Source: Antedon mediterranea
Taxonomy: Eukaryota > Echinodermata > Crinoidea > Comatulida > Antedonidae
DNA length: 64,000 nucleotides
Reading direction: 5' to 3'
Assembly (NCBI RefSeq): GCF_964355755.1
Contig: NC_092672.1
Coordinates: forward strand, 35,894,501-35,958,500
The notes under the pieces were generated by a model, which made no database searches, had not been told where the DNA came from, and saw only the letters and a list, made by a program, of their open reading frames with translations. Positions 24,601 to 36,614 of the stretch are shown piece by piece. Within the stretch, counting starts at the first letter, position 1. Every line of letters starts with the position of its first letter. The position numbers and the translations under genes are program-made.

Positions 24601-27600
24601 TCCAGCTAGGATAGTCTCAATATTACCAAATTACAAGCATAAATTATTATGTATTCAAATTTTTTGTATTTTTATATACACACACAACAGCATTAAAAAA
24701 AAATTTTCTAATTAAATTTTAATTCAATTGGGTCTTTATGATGAATATGGAATAAGAGATTGGTCATGCTAGAGGGTGTAGTTCGCAAAAATTATCATTT
24801 TATCGGTGTCTTTTGTTTAAGATGTATTTTTGGTCGAAGTGAATAAATATTTTGTGACATTAAAATGACATATTCAACAAAAATTAGTTTAAAAATTATT
24901 TTTCAGGGGGACAATATATCTTTTTCTTTTTCTTATACTCATCCAACAGCGAGTAACTCGCCAATTACAGGATGGATAAACTATTTAATAATTTATCTTT
25001 AATAATGTAACCTCTCTTCGGAGAGAGATTTGTGCGTTTATCCAGATGAACGTAGTCTACCAACAAAACTGTTTCTGTAATTTATTTAAACATTTATATA
25101 CAAACAATATACAAATTGTTTTCATATTTTCATTATCCTCAGAGTTTATAACTGATAGAAACCTAATACCTGAAAGAATAGCAGCTTTACACAAGAAAAT
25201 GGAGAAATGGGCAGAAGCCAACAGTGCCTACAGGAATCTAGTCAAGAAAAGGTAAGTAGTGAAGCTCTGTCTACACTATCATACTAGTTTGACAAAAAAG
25301 TGTGATGTGCCTAAATATGGTATTGATATGCTTAAATATGGTAGTGATATGACATCATCATGTCCATATATGGGCACATCACTTATTTTTGCCACATAAA
25401 GTTTGATAGTGTAAACAAGACTTTACGTTCGGAAAATAAGCACACAGTGACACATATCATCTTACTACTGAAATGGGTTAAGTCAAAATTTTTCTACTCA
25501 TTAAATTGAAATCATTGCTCATATCCTTGGGCAAGACACTTTACTTCCATTTGCCTCTTTCCACCCAGGTGTAGAAATGGGAACCTGGTAAGGTCAAGAG
25601 CTGATTACTTGCCTTATTATTGATTTGCGTTGATTACTAGCTGCAGTATAGAGTTTTCATACATGTTTGATCAAAAAAATAACAGGGGTAATAATATGTA
25701 CAATGCTTTGAAGTTTCACAACATTAGGCACTTTATAACAGGACAGGATTAAAATTAAAATTTACTGCCTGTTATTAACACTTCTTGATTATGTCCCCAA
25801 AATAAACAATATAGATTGTCAAAATTAACAAACTAATGTATTCATCCCTTTTCTTTTAGCCCTGATAACTGGCTTTTTTATCAGCATTATTTTGAATCTG
25901 GTTTTAAAGTTCTTGATAGTAAATTGGCACCAGAACAGATCAACTGGTAAATATTAAAACTATATTTGATAAATTATTATTGTTATTAATGTTATACCAT
26001 ATCTCAAAATGCATGGGGTTATTGTATGTTGGGCTGGGCTGGGAATATCAGTAAAGGGGATAAAGACCGAATTGAAAAGGTGCTGGGTAGAGCGGGGAAA
26101 GTAATTGGTTCGTCTGTGCAAACGCTCGACTCTTTCTACAGCGAACGTCTTGCCGATGTGTTCCATTATTGGAAGACACCAACCATCCTCTTCATAAGGA
26201 CATTATCGGCTCCGTTATCGTTAGAAGTGGTAGGATGAGGACGGTGAATGCGCAGAAAAGTACTCGTTCTACCCAGCTGGGATAAGGCATTATAACAAAA
26301 CATTTGTTAGATAGTCCCCGTTATATTTATATTTATTTTAGGCAAGCCAAGGTTTATGAGCACTGTAAATTCCATTAATATTTTGGACAATAAATGAATC
26401 TGTATCTGTATGCTTATTGCAAGCTTATATTTGTGCTAAATTTTGGATCCCAAATCTTTGTCTATATGAATATTGGCTTAATCTCTCTATTACTAATTGT
26501 ATTTAATTTCTAAAAATAAACATTTGACATTTAATATATTTATTTTTTAAAGTGAAAATAAATTTGAGGGTGACGTAGATTCAACGCCAGAAACAATGAA
26601 AGCATTCATCAAGAACATTTTTGACGGGCATTTGGAGATGAGGGCGCCATACTTAGCTAAAATGGAATTGTATAAGATTACAAAGGAAAGAAATATTGCA
26701 CCAGTATATGGTTAGTTCACTTTTAAATGTTTTTTTCAACTAATATACAAAACTGCAATAATATTCTTTATCAGATTTACTCTGTGAATCCTGTACTTTG
26801 CCAAATTTAGTGCAAAATATTGCCATTTCTCTTATCAAACACCTAGATGTACATTTTGAAAATCCATCTAGACTTTTTTTTGTTTTCTCCAATTAATATA
26901 CAAAAGTGCAATTGTTTTTTAAATAGATTCCTTACTGGATTTACTGTGTGAATACTTTGCCAGATTTGGTACAAAATGCTGCTGTTTCTACGATTTAAAA
27001 ACCTACCTAGATCTATTGAATGAAGATGAAATAGAGCCGCTTACTCAACGTTTGCTGCCAATGTTAGATATGGGTGAAATTCATCATTTAAAACTTGCGA
27101 CAAATGTAAGTTTGATAAAAATATTGATGTACTAAAAAATTCTAAAGCTCTGTCTACACTATCAAACTAGTTTGACAAACAAAGTTTGATGTGCCCGAAT
27201 ATGGTAGTGATATGCCCAAATATGGTAGTGATATGACATCATCATTTCCATATATGGGCACATCACATTTGTCACATAAAGTTTGATAGTGTAGACGGAG
27301 CTTAATACATTTTTTCAGCTTCTGATTTATAACCTTAACCAAAACTCCTTATCTTTAAAGTGTACATCCTTTGTTTGTTTTACTAGCATAAGCAGGGTTG
27401 AGGAAAGTTGACAAAGATTGCACGCTCCCCTCCCCCCCCCCCTCCACATACATTAGATTAGAACCTTCATTTTACATAGGGTAACCGTACAGAACCAAAA
27501 GACATTCGTAAAATCCAGGTTGACCTTAAATTGACCGCCACAAATATGTAGATCATGGCTAAGAAGGCTGCTGTGTTTGCCTACTTTACTTACAGTATGC

Positions 27601-30600
27601 AGTGGTCATTAGCTGCTGCAGGCTAGGCCTAGCTAGATGCGTGGCCTAGCTAGATGCGTGGCCTTGCTAGATGCGTGGCCTTGCTAGATGCGTGGCCTAG
27701 CTAGATGCGTTGCCTAGCTTAGCTAGATGAGTGGCCTAGCTAGATGCGTGGCCTAGCTGTAAGGCCTAACTAGCATTGTTAAGATGAACAGGTATGGTTT
27801 ATTTATACTCATTTATTCACACCTATTTTTTCATACAGACAAAGCAAATGCAACAGCATATAAACTGGTTGCAAATCTGCCGGTATTTAGGCTTACACGA
27901 CAAACTATCAAATGATGATAGATTAGCACTTGCGAGAGACCTATGCAAACGGCACGTTGCAGGACTAGAACTTGGCACTCATCTTCTTGTGTCAGACCTG
28001 CAGTTTAGTGATGATTACTGTGTACTTGCTGCTCACATGCTTATTAATATTTGGCAACAAACAGGTGATTTTTTTATATAATTTAAAAAAATTTCATATG
28101 CATCCAACCAGCGAGTAACTCTAAAATTACAGGATGGATAAACTATTTAACTAATATATCGTTCTTATAAAATAAGTGTCTTTTGAGGCTTAGAGAGTGG
28201 AGTTGAAAGAGTCTACCATGGAACCAGGCCAGGATTGAACCCAGAACCTTGGGATTGGACGGCAAGCTTGTTGTTAACCACCAAGCTACACCTCCATGGT
28301 TTATGCCATTGAATATTTTGTGCTTGATAGACAATATAACTAATAAAACAGTAATCTTCAGTGTACAGTGAAGTATTACTGTAAAGCAACATTCCTAAAA
28401 AGATAAAAACATATCAATTTTCAAATCGTTTTCACATACATTACTGTATGTTAAGTAAAGGTTATGTTTATTCAAATAGTTATTACTTAGTGTGGTTTTT
28501 TTTTAGATGATTCTTCAATTCTACTGGACCTGTGTGTGCTGCTTGAGCGTGCTAAGTCATCAAGCCTGTCCAATCATCACATTAAGTTATTACTTGTTAG
28601 GTTTTATTGTTTACTAGGTAAGGTTAAATTAAGTGTATGATAATTATTAATATTTATTGAAAGTTGTACTGCCTTATACTATTACATTAATATCAAGTGC
28701 AATGCATTGTAAATGAACATTTTTACTGATGAGGAATTAAAAGGGGGTCGAACCTACATAAGACAAAAAAGAAAGTGTGGTGTATAGCACTGTATATATA
28801 AATCATAGTTGTGTGGAGTATAGCTCTCATTGTAATATTGTGTAATATTTATTGCCATCCATATAAAAAAGTAGACGGATCAAACAATTTGTACAACAAT
28901 AATAAAAGAAAAAAAAAGTTACAATATATGGAATAGCAGAGGATAACCCTTTACGCTCAAGAGCTTGTTTCAGAAGGGGTCCTCAACATAAAAACAAATT
29001 ATAATAACGTAAAAATTCAAATATAAAGTATGATAATTATAATAAGTAAAAGGTTTTTAGAGAAAATATAAATTTTTAAATTAGGTTTTGTTTATAAAAC
29101 GACATTTCATAGAAGAATATTTTAAATATGTACAGTTTAAAACTGTCTTACTTAAAATTGACTTTCTTCTCTTTTTGTACTTTGCTAGTTAACTTGCTCA
29201 TTTTTGTGTGTTTGTTTTTCTTCTTTTTCAGGTGCTTTTGGTCCAATTCCTGATTTGTACGATGGAATGGAACTTAAACACATACAGCAAGACACTGTTA
29301 GGTGAGTTGAATGTAACTTACTATTCAACAAAATCCAAAATAATAATAAAAAATATATATAAACTCATTTAATTTTTGTAAGCCAAATCAATACTAGATG
29401 GAGCTTAATGTTTTTCTTTCAGTTATCAAGTAACAAGATTTGTCCAATCAGTCGGACATTTTACCGCTGCTCAGCAGTTTTATGATTCAACTTTAAAATT
29501 CTTTACATCGAATCACAAAGATGTAAGTATAAATTATATATATAGTTTGTCCTGAAAAATAAATAAATCATATTACTTAATTTTTTACTTTTTTTGTTGC
29601 ACTCCTGTTTTGTTTACCATGTTTGTCTCCAGTTATTTCTAAGTTCTCTAAAGCTCTGTCCACACCATCAAACTAGTTTGATAAACAATATGTGATGTGC
29701 CCAAATATGGTAGTGATATGACATCATTATGTCCATATATGATCACATCACATCATTTTTTTTGTCACATAAAGTTTGATGTGTAGACAGAGCTTAAGAA
29801 AAGTAAAATCTTACTCCAATGTTTAGATTGATATTGATTTTATTTAACTGTATTTGTATCTCAAGTTGCTATTCTATCCCTACAGACCAGTGAGTACATC
29901 ATCACAGCCTATAAATTTGGCTCATTCCAAAAAATTCCAGAATTTATAGAGTTCAGAAAACGTGTAAACAACTCTGTAAGTTTCTCCATAGTAACCATCG
30001 AGAAAATGCTGCTGGAAATAATAACAGAAGCTGAAATGTAAGTACATTAACTATAACAGTTGAAAACCTATTAAGGGGACACCAATAACATGTTCCCTGT
30101 GGTGTATTAAAACGTACATTTTCCCATGTTCTTTACACAGGAAGATTCCCCTAAATTGAGGTGTCCTCTAAATAGGGGCTGACTCTAGCCTTAGATTGCA
30201 CCTTGTTCTTTACACAGGAAGATTCCCCTAAATTGAGGTGTCCTCTAAATAGGGGCTGACTCTAGCCTTAGATTGCACCTTGTTCTTTACACAGGAAGAT
30301 TCCCCTAAATTGAGGTGTCCTCTAAATAGGGGCTGACTCTAGCCTTAGATTGCACCTTGTTCTTTACACAGGAAGATTCCCCTAAATTGAGGTGTCCTCT
30401 AAATAGGGGCTGACTCTAGCCTTAGATTGCACCTCGTTCGTTTTACAGGAAAGTTTCCTCTTAATTTGAGTTTCCCCCAAATTAGGGTGTGTTCCCTTAA
30501 TTTGGGTGTCCCCCTGAATTAGGGTGTCTCAAAGGAGCGGCACTACTATACCTCCAAAAATTATTACCCTTACACTTAAAAGCACTTAATTCTTTTTAAT

Positions 30601-33600
30601 TCCAGTTATTTGATAACAAATTCTTGTTTTTCCAGCTCTGGTGGAGAAACACTTGACAGTATAGTCAGAGAAATGGAAATAGACCCATCAAAAGGTAGAT
30701 AATATAATTTAACATTCAGTTACTTCAAAGTGTATTGCATTATTTTACACAGGGACTTTTAAATGTGTTTTGTTTGTTTTGCAGATGAAATTTGTTGGGA
30801 TGATCTAAGAGATAATAGAGATTTAGATGTGATGATTTCATGGGAACCAAAATGCCGGTTAGTTTATAATTTTGTCACAAATACCTTGGATCAAAGTTCA
30901 TAGTTGCAAGCAAAATGGACGTAACATAAACACGGTCACATGTTGGTTAATAGAGCTCTTTTGCCCGAACACCCTAGCCTTTTCTATTTTGAACAGGTAT
31001 AATTAAACTTTGACCCATCAGGGTAAAGGTCAAATCCTCAAGTATCATATTGATTAAACTTACTCAGCAATTTTAAACATAGAGAATTTTTGACATACAG
31101 TTCTTAAATTATTTCCAGGCAATTGAGTGACCAGGATAAACAAGATTCATTCAAGCAAACCAAAGGATGGCATAGACATCGTAACATCATGCTGCGGATA
31201 TTAGCGGCTGCTTCCAAACTTGTATCAAAACCTAACCGAGAAGAACAGAGCAATAACGGAGAAACACAAGACTACGGAAAAGTCATGACAAAGTTAGTGG
31301 AGGAATTAAAGGAAAATTTTAAGGAACTCGAAACCAATCCAGTACACACAAGAGAGGTACTTTTTATTAAATTATTTTTAACTAAATTAGTGTTGGGTGA
31401 AGAATAATGCAGATTGAGGGGCCAATAATACTTAAACTCTGTCTACACTATCAAACTTTATGTGCCCATATATGGACATGAGTCATATTTGGACACATCA
31501 CACTTTTTTTGTCAAACTAGTTTGTAGACAGAGCTTTATAGGGATCTAGTTTTACAATAGGGGAATGTACCATTATGATACTTTTGTAATAAAGTTTATT
31601 TATCACATATACTAAAAATAAAAAGCTAGTAAACACAATTATATTTTGGAAATGGTTTATTTGTAGAAATGATACAACGGTTTTCAATTTCTTGTTTATT
31701 TTTTAAGTTCCCAGTGCAAGGCCCACCAGGTACACCAGCTAGGGCTTTCTTAGATGCTCAACACCATGTGGTACTGAGCAACATTGCTGATGCCGTTGTT
31801 GGTATCTATGAATTACAAATTGGTAAGACTTATAATAATTAGCTTCAAACTTGACAACTTAGGCTCTTGACAATTTAAAAGTGTATATTAACTTAATAAC
31901 TTAATTTTTCAAATTTTCTGTAGAATTCTCAGAATCTGCACAGAAAAAAATCAGTGACAGTTTACAAGTTACCCTGGATACTTTTAAAGGTAAATTAATT
32001 AAAAGAATTGAAAGTAATAAGGATTATTAATATTATAGTACATATTTGTTAATATATGATAACATATAATGATAACACTTATTTATTTTAAACAGACTCA
32101 CTAGGGAGAAACAGTAAAAGCCTTCTAACTGAAGATGGCGATAAACAGAAGTTGAATAGGTACCTGTTACCTTCACTTGTTATGCTGTCTGAGGTAAGGT
32201 TACTTGAGTTGTTGTTACGTGAGTTGAGGGGTTTTTGAGATGGATGTTGGGCTTGTCAAAGGATAAATATTAAAGATGTACTGTCCCCCAAAAACATGAA
32301 AAATGAAGATTTTTTTCGATCCAATTTTTGATCTATTATGTGATATTAAAATGGCATATTCAACAAAAAAAGAATTATTTTTTTCAGGGGACAACACATC
32401 TTTAAATACAATTCACCCACATTTAAACATCCACCCATGCTAAATCATATGTTAAGGTCCTTAAATGTTAAAATCCTGAGGTTTCGTGGGTAGTTTTTTG
32501 GTTCCTGAAATGATTTTCATGTTTTTTTTCTTTATAGACATTGACTTTTATAATCCTACTGTCTGGTGTTTGTTTTAAAATCTTAAAACCAATGAAATCG
32601 GTACAGCAAAGAAAACGAAAAAAGAAAGGAAGTGATGGTAAACCATTGGTAAGATAACAAATGTGTAATGGTACTTGCATACCCTGTTCAGGGGACACCT
32701 CAACTGGTGTGTCCCTGATCATCGAGGCAAAACCCCTAAAAGGATGGATTTTTCTGTAATAACATAATATTTGACTTCTTTTCAACTTCATATTTTTTAG
32801 CCACCAGTGTTTGAAAAGTTCAAGACATATTTGGAGTCATTACATCAGGTGACAGATGACCTCATCCAGGCATTTGAACAAATTAAGACCGACCTTTTAA
32901 CCTTTGACCTTTGTAGGCTTAATATTCAAGGAAGTTACAAATTATTAGAAGTAAGTTTTATTTTGGTGAGATGTTTTTACATTTAACTAAGGGGCCGTCC
33001 AAAAACTAATTTTCCGCGAGTTCCGCGATAACAAACCCTATTACTTACTCAACCATGAAAGTGAACGTCTCTTGCGGTAATGAGGCAAAATCATTCAAGC
33101 TTGATTTTCTCGCGGAACTCATGAATATTAATTAATATCGCGAGACTCGCGGAAGCCTTACAATATCGCGGAACTCGCGGCAGTATTGCCGATACTAGGA
33201 ATATAGTGCTCGTTTGTATTAATAACGCTTTGCCAGCAAGGTATTACGGTAATTGATTTTTACAGAAGAACAAATTATATTTCAATATTGTTTACAATTA
33301 TTATATCCATTCGTGTGTCTGATCTTGTTTTTGTTATTAATAAATATATAGATAATAATAAATGAAATGTGAGTGCCCTTCCCGAGTTTTACCACAATAA
33401 AAACCACTGAAGTAGATAGAAAATAATGTCAAGAAGATTTGTTTACACAACGACTCGGACGAGACGCAAACATCGCCTGACTTCGTTGCAAGGGGATTTC
33501 CCTTGCTTGCAGAGGCCTCCTTCTTGTGTTTACATTTTTTAACGTTGTCGCCACATTGCCACGCCGCTAGCCTGGTAAAAACAACTACCAAGGTAGGCCT

Positions 33601-35462
33601 AGATTTTTTATAAAATGCTTGCTTGTTAAACAATGATAGTCCCCTGTGTACAGTACAGAAAGAAAATAATAAATCACCATGTTTCAGATTACGACGCATT
33701 ACACGCACTCCTAGCCTATCCTCCCACCGCCGATCCGATCGAGAACACATGCAATTCAATTCATTGGGAAAACAATTCAATTTGACGCACACGCACCCTC
33801 TGATAAGAAATTTCACACGGCGTCGTGTCGTGTGTACATACATCCTCCTCCACGTACGCACCAAAGATCTAGAAGGATCGTTGGAAAAACAATTCCTTTT
33901 GACGTACACGCACCCTCTGATAAGAAAATACCATGTGCGTTCCTGCATGGTGCAGTCCATTATACGTCTAAAATTAGGGGTGTCCACTTTTAGTAACAAA
34001 GTTAAAAACGCACCTCAATCCGAAGATCGTTGGAAGTATATTATATTTATATTTTATCGCACCCACCTCAATAATCCAGCCGACAGATCATCGAAAAATC
34101 TTGTTTAACAACGTCGTACACTAAATTAACGAACGCGTTTTTACCGACCTCAAAGAAATGGTATAGTCCACAATACATGTGCAGAATTAATTCTAAACTA
34201 ACAGGGAGAGAGAGAGGGGTCGGCGTCCGTCCGTGTTTTGAATTTTATATTAAAAAAAAGCTTTAGAAATCGAAACTCGGAAAATAACTATAATTTATAT
34301 TCTACTACATAATGTCATTGGCTTGAATTTTACCGTGGTTGAAACCCTGTGTATGAATAGTTGTAGGGCCTACAAACAAATTGTTTTGGTATCATTTTCT
34401 CCGTTCTATCAGAGTAGTTTAAGTAGGACTAGGCCTAGTACTAGCCTACTGTAGTCGTAGTCGGCCAACCTAGCTAGGCTTAAAACGTGCTATTCTGTAC
34501 TATGATCTCATCTATTTATTAGGCCGGCTACCCGCGGAACTCGCGATATGTGGGCGGCAACATTTTGATTGTTGATATGAATATTCATCAATTGCGTTCC
34601 GCGAGCATTCCGAATGAATATTTTTGTATTGCACGTTCTGCGGAAAGGAGGTTCAATGAACTATGAAGGTAAAATCGCGGAACTCGCGGAAAATTCGTTT
34701 TTGGACGGCCCCTAAGTAGATTTTATCTATTTGACTTGATACCAGGATTATCCTGTAAAAAAACATGGCTGTTGGGGGCCATTCAGTATTAGTTTTACTA
34801 ATTGGTAAAGGTGATATTTTGAGAATATTATACAATGCAAGGATGGTGAAGGTTTGCATTTTGTTATGCTGTCTGTGGTAAGGCTACATAGTAGTAGTTT
34901 GGTGATTAACGTGCTTGCCTTCCAATCTCAAGGTTCAGGGTTAAATTCTGACCTAGTGCCAGGGTTGTAACTCAACTCTTTCAACTCCACTCCCTAAAGC
35001 GTGGTTCCCACTAGCGACGCAAGGACGTAATGCAACGCAAGTGAATTGACCAATCACAAGCGATGGCTTATTCGCTTGTGATTGCTAACTGTCTATAACT
35101 TCACTTGTCATTGGCTTGTCCTTGCATTACGTTCTAGTGGGAACCAAGCTTAAGCCTCAAATGAGACTTAGTTTATAAGCACGATAAATTATAAAATAGT
35201 TTATCCATCCAGCAATTGGCGAGTTACTCGCTGTTGGATGCCTATAAAATAAATATATCAAACATTAATGTACACCGTCGCTAACTGATAAAACAACAAC
35301 ATTTATCGAAATAAGGAATTACTATTATTTTTTCTTTAGGATGAAGATAACTTTGTGAAATCATTGTGGACAGAATTAAGCGGAAGTTATCAAGATGAAT
35401 GCGCTGAAGTAATAACCGTCCTGAAAGCAAGAAAAACGTACATAAACACTTTGAAACTTTGA
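21674..35462 (+). CDS. NAA25: NAA25, auxiliary subunit of N-terminal acetyltransferase B, 24 exons
   Basis: The TPR-type scaffold of NatB, binding catalytic NAA20 at the ribosome to acetylate Met-Asp/Glu/Asn/Gln N termini. Exons: 21674-21734, 22424-22509, 22952-23090, 23553-23668, 23958-24032, 24143-24332, 25143-25251, 25860-25946, 26553-26710, 26927-27105, 27839-28064, 28507-28617, 29232-29301, 29423-29522, 29886-30037, 30636-30694, 30785-30857, 31119-31356, 31708-31822, 31924-31989, 32096-32193, 32538-32648, 32801-32950, 35340-35462. All phases agree; the total is 963 residues (human 972). Matching blocks include NERRLRPIYD, DLHCAKVLKA, SHLFMAY, KNPYYFW, LQFSDDYCVLAAH, SEYIITAYKFG, WDDLRDNRDLDV and QRKRKKKG. 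Introns carry seven MITE-A copies, a 77-bp tandem array, a 1.7-kb element and a SINE. Exon 15 contains an unused-looking GTAAGT. Confidence 0.96.
23169..23370 (-). mobile_element. SINE (family 2), head-truncated, in NAA25 intron 3
   Basis: Body from agtggctgtgtgtgtacta through gaaccatggagtgagtgag matches 53846-54040; box A is missing. Confidence 0.7.
23697..23857. mobile_element. MITE-A copy (NAA25 intron 4)
   Basis: Well-preserved ends with TAA flanks, starting 28 nt after the exon ending at 23668. Confidence 0.9.
24817..24925. mobile_element. MITE-B fragment (NAA25 intron 6)
   Basis: Contains ttaagatgtat, gtgacattaaaatgaca and gggggacaatatatcttt; middle deleted. Confidence 0.6.
25263..25423. 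mobile_element. MITE-A copy (NAA25 intron 7)
   Basis: Starts 11 nt after the exon ending at 25251 (donor GTAAGT). Right end degenerate (gtaaacaagact). Confidence 0.85.
25515..25600 (+). mobile_element. SINE 3'-domain-like fragment
   Basis: Reads cttgggcaagacactttac, then cacccaggtgtagaaatggg, resembling a conserved SINE central block found in several animals. No promoter head is seen. Confidence 0.4.
26025..26410 (+). pseudogene. Non-LTR retrotransposon 3' fragment (in NAA25 intron)
   Basis: The frame reads CWAGN-like LGWAGNISKGDKDRIEK and LGRAGKVIG, the C-terminal post-RT motif shared with the larger fragment at 37372. It ends in aataaatgaatctgtatctg, like a LINE 3' tail. Short, broken and truncated at the 5' end. 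Confidence 0.65.
26774..26851 (+). pseudogene. Decayed duplicate of NAA25 exon 10
   Basis: In the intron before exon 10, sequence from gatttactctgtgaatc to cacctagatgt resembles the start of exon 10 (26938-27015: gatttactgtgtgaata ... tacctagatct). The upstream intron is duplicated too (taatatacaaaactgcaat at 26741 against taatatacaaaagtgcaat at 26894). The copy keeps an acceptor-like tttatcag, but a +5 insertion shifts its frame and no matching donor is seen. Confidence 0.7.
27146..27302. mobile_element. MITE-A copy (NAA25 intron 10)
   Basis: TAA flanks; starts 40 nt after the exon ending at 27105. Confidence 0.9.
27626..27765. repeat. 17-bp tandem array (NAA25 intron 10)
   Basis: Unit gcgtggcctagctagat with small variants, about eight units. 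Confidence 0.85.
28100..28299 (-). mobile_element. tRNA-derived SINE (family 1) in NAA25 intron 11
   Basis: Minus strand: gtagcttggtggttaac, then gggttcaatcctgg as a clear box B, ending in gagttactcgctgg-like sequence. Tail-only fragments of this family lie at 1910-1975 (+) and 24943-25040 (-). Confidence 0.75.
29652..29794. mobile_element. MITE-A copy (NAA25 intron 14)
   Basis: TAA flanks; starts 129 nt after the exon ending at 29522. Confidence 0.85.
30126..30435. repeat. 77-bp tandem array, 4 near-identical units (NAA25 intron 15)
   Basis: ctttacacag recurs at 30131, 30208, 30285 and 30362, exactly 77 apart. Each unit carries an acceptor-like ttgttctttacacag/gaag. Confidence 0.9.
31435..31535. 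mobile_element. MITE-A copy, shortened (NAA25 intron 18)
   Basis: aactctgtctacac ... tagacagagct; starts 78 nt after the exon ending at 31356; internal deletion. Confidence 0.8.
32270..32404. mobile_element. MITE-B copy (NAA25 intron 21)
   Basis: Inverted ends ttaaagatgtactgtccccc and ggggacaacacatctttaa around an AT-rich core. Confidence 0.75.
32991..34712. mobile_element. 1.7-kb terminal-inverted-repeat element in NAA25 intron 23
   Basis: Starts GGGGCCGTCCAAAAACTAAT and ends with its inverse (...cgtttttggacggcccc), followed inward by inverted ttccgcgag/ctcgcggaa runs. It is flanked by TAA on both sides (32988-32990, 34713-34715). A 3-bp TWA duplication fits the PIF/Harbinger superfamily. 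More cgcggaactcgcgg repeats lie just inside both ends. The interior holds open frames of 220 (-) and 161 (+) codons that overlap in antisense and show no transposase motif I recognise, plus a ~45-bp internal repeat (33774 and 33889). Confidence 0.8.
34888..35247 (+). mobile_element. tRNA-derived SINE (family 1), interrupted by a MITE
   Basis: Head agtttggtgattaacgtg (box A-like) and ggttcagggttaaattct (box B-like); tail gtttatccatcc ... ggcgagttactcgctgttgg shared with other copies in this window. Confidence 0.65.
34998..35150. mobile_element. 153-bp MITE nested in a SINE
   Basis: Ends agcgtggttcccactag and ctagtgggaaccaagct, TAA on each side (34995-34997, 35151-35153). It interrupts a tRNA-derived SINE (34888-35247), so it is the younger insertion. 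Confidence 0.75.
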
Positions 35463-35969
35463 AATAGAGTATAAACAATGACTTGGCAAACATATTGAAA
35501 AGTTTATGATGGAAAGAATATGTGGTATTGATGATTTTCAAAGAAACAAAAGCATAAGCATAATTTGAAATTGAATGAATTGCTTCAGATTAAGATACCA
35601 AATGAAAGTTGGGAGGAGTGTGCTTGAAATTTTGATTAATCATTTTAAATATACAGTATTAGTATTGGACATCCTTAAAGATTTATTGTGTTATGTAGAT
35701 AGTATTGAACAGATAAAATGAAAGAGGCAAAACGTTCAAGGCCCAACACAGACCTCTTTAAGAGTGGTGTCCCCTGAATAGTTTTCAAAAGATATTGCTC
35801 CTTGTTCGTTTTATTGGGAATATGGAGTGTTCCCTGAATAGGGGTGTCATGTAATTAGTTATTATGGTTTTATCAGATTTAAAGTGCTGGTGTGTGTTAT
35901 AGTATAGTAATGAAATTTTAAGTACTGTATTTGAGAAGCACAAGTAAAAACTAGAAAGCCACTCCGAGA

Positions 35970-36614
35970 GTGCATACCTCCGCCTACTGTAAAATTGTTC
36001 TACATCAGATTTAGTCACCGGAAAGTGTGTGTCTTAATGCTGCATGTGAATTATATAAGCATGTGTATGCGAGTTTGGTGTAAAGGTTATGTAACCCGCC
36101 TTTCAACTAACAAAAGCTTCAGCCGACTAACAATAGAACAGAATCGCGAAAATCAAACGAGTGAATTTGAAAAGAAATAGGGTTTTTAAACTACTTGTAT
36201 CAAAAAACTTGTACATTAAATCTCATTATGTTTTAAAATTACAAATCACAAAATATAACTCTTACCTCTTGTACAAAAATGAAGTTTTTTAGACAAGTAG
36301 TTCTCGAGAAAATACAATTTTAGTTTACTTGTTACTTTAAGACTGCTCACCGGCTTTTGAAATTTCTGTCCTATCTTTTAACTCTAGCAGGTCTGAAAAG
36401 TATATTTAAAAGTGGTCCAGAATTGGGACCATGGTCTTAAATGGTCCCAAAATTTAATGGAATGGTCCTTGACCACATATCTATATGTACATTCATTTTG
36501 GTAAAGATCTTGTATTTACTTTTTGAGTAATCCTGCTAACAAACAAACAAACATACAAACAAACAAACAAACACACACACGCTACCGATTACATATACCT
36601 CCTTGGCGGAGGTA
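35970..36614. mobile_element. Dispersed element with acctccgcc / ggcggaggt ends
   Basis: Ends are mutually inverted (gcatacctccgcc and ggcggaggtaaat). The interior includes an (aaac)n microsatellite at 36536-36575. No coding motif is seen. Confidence 0.45.

Noticed and set aside
33337-34108. 220-codon (-) and 161-codon (+) frames as genes
   Set aside because: They overlap in antisense inside a TIR element, resemble nothing I recognise, and contain a shared internal repeat.
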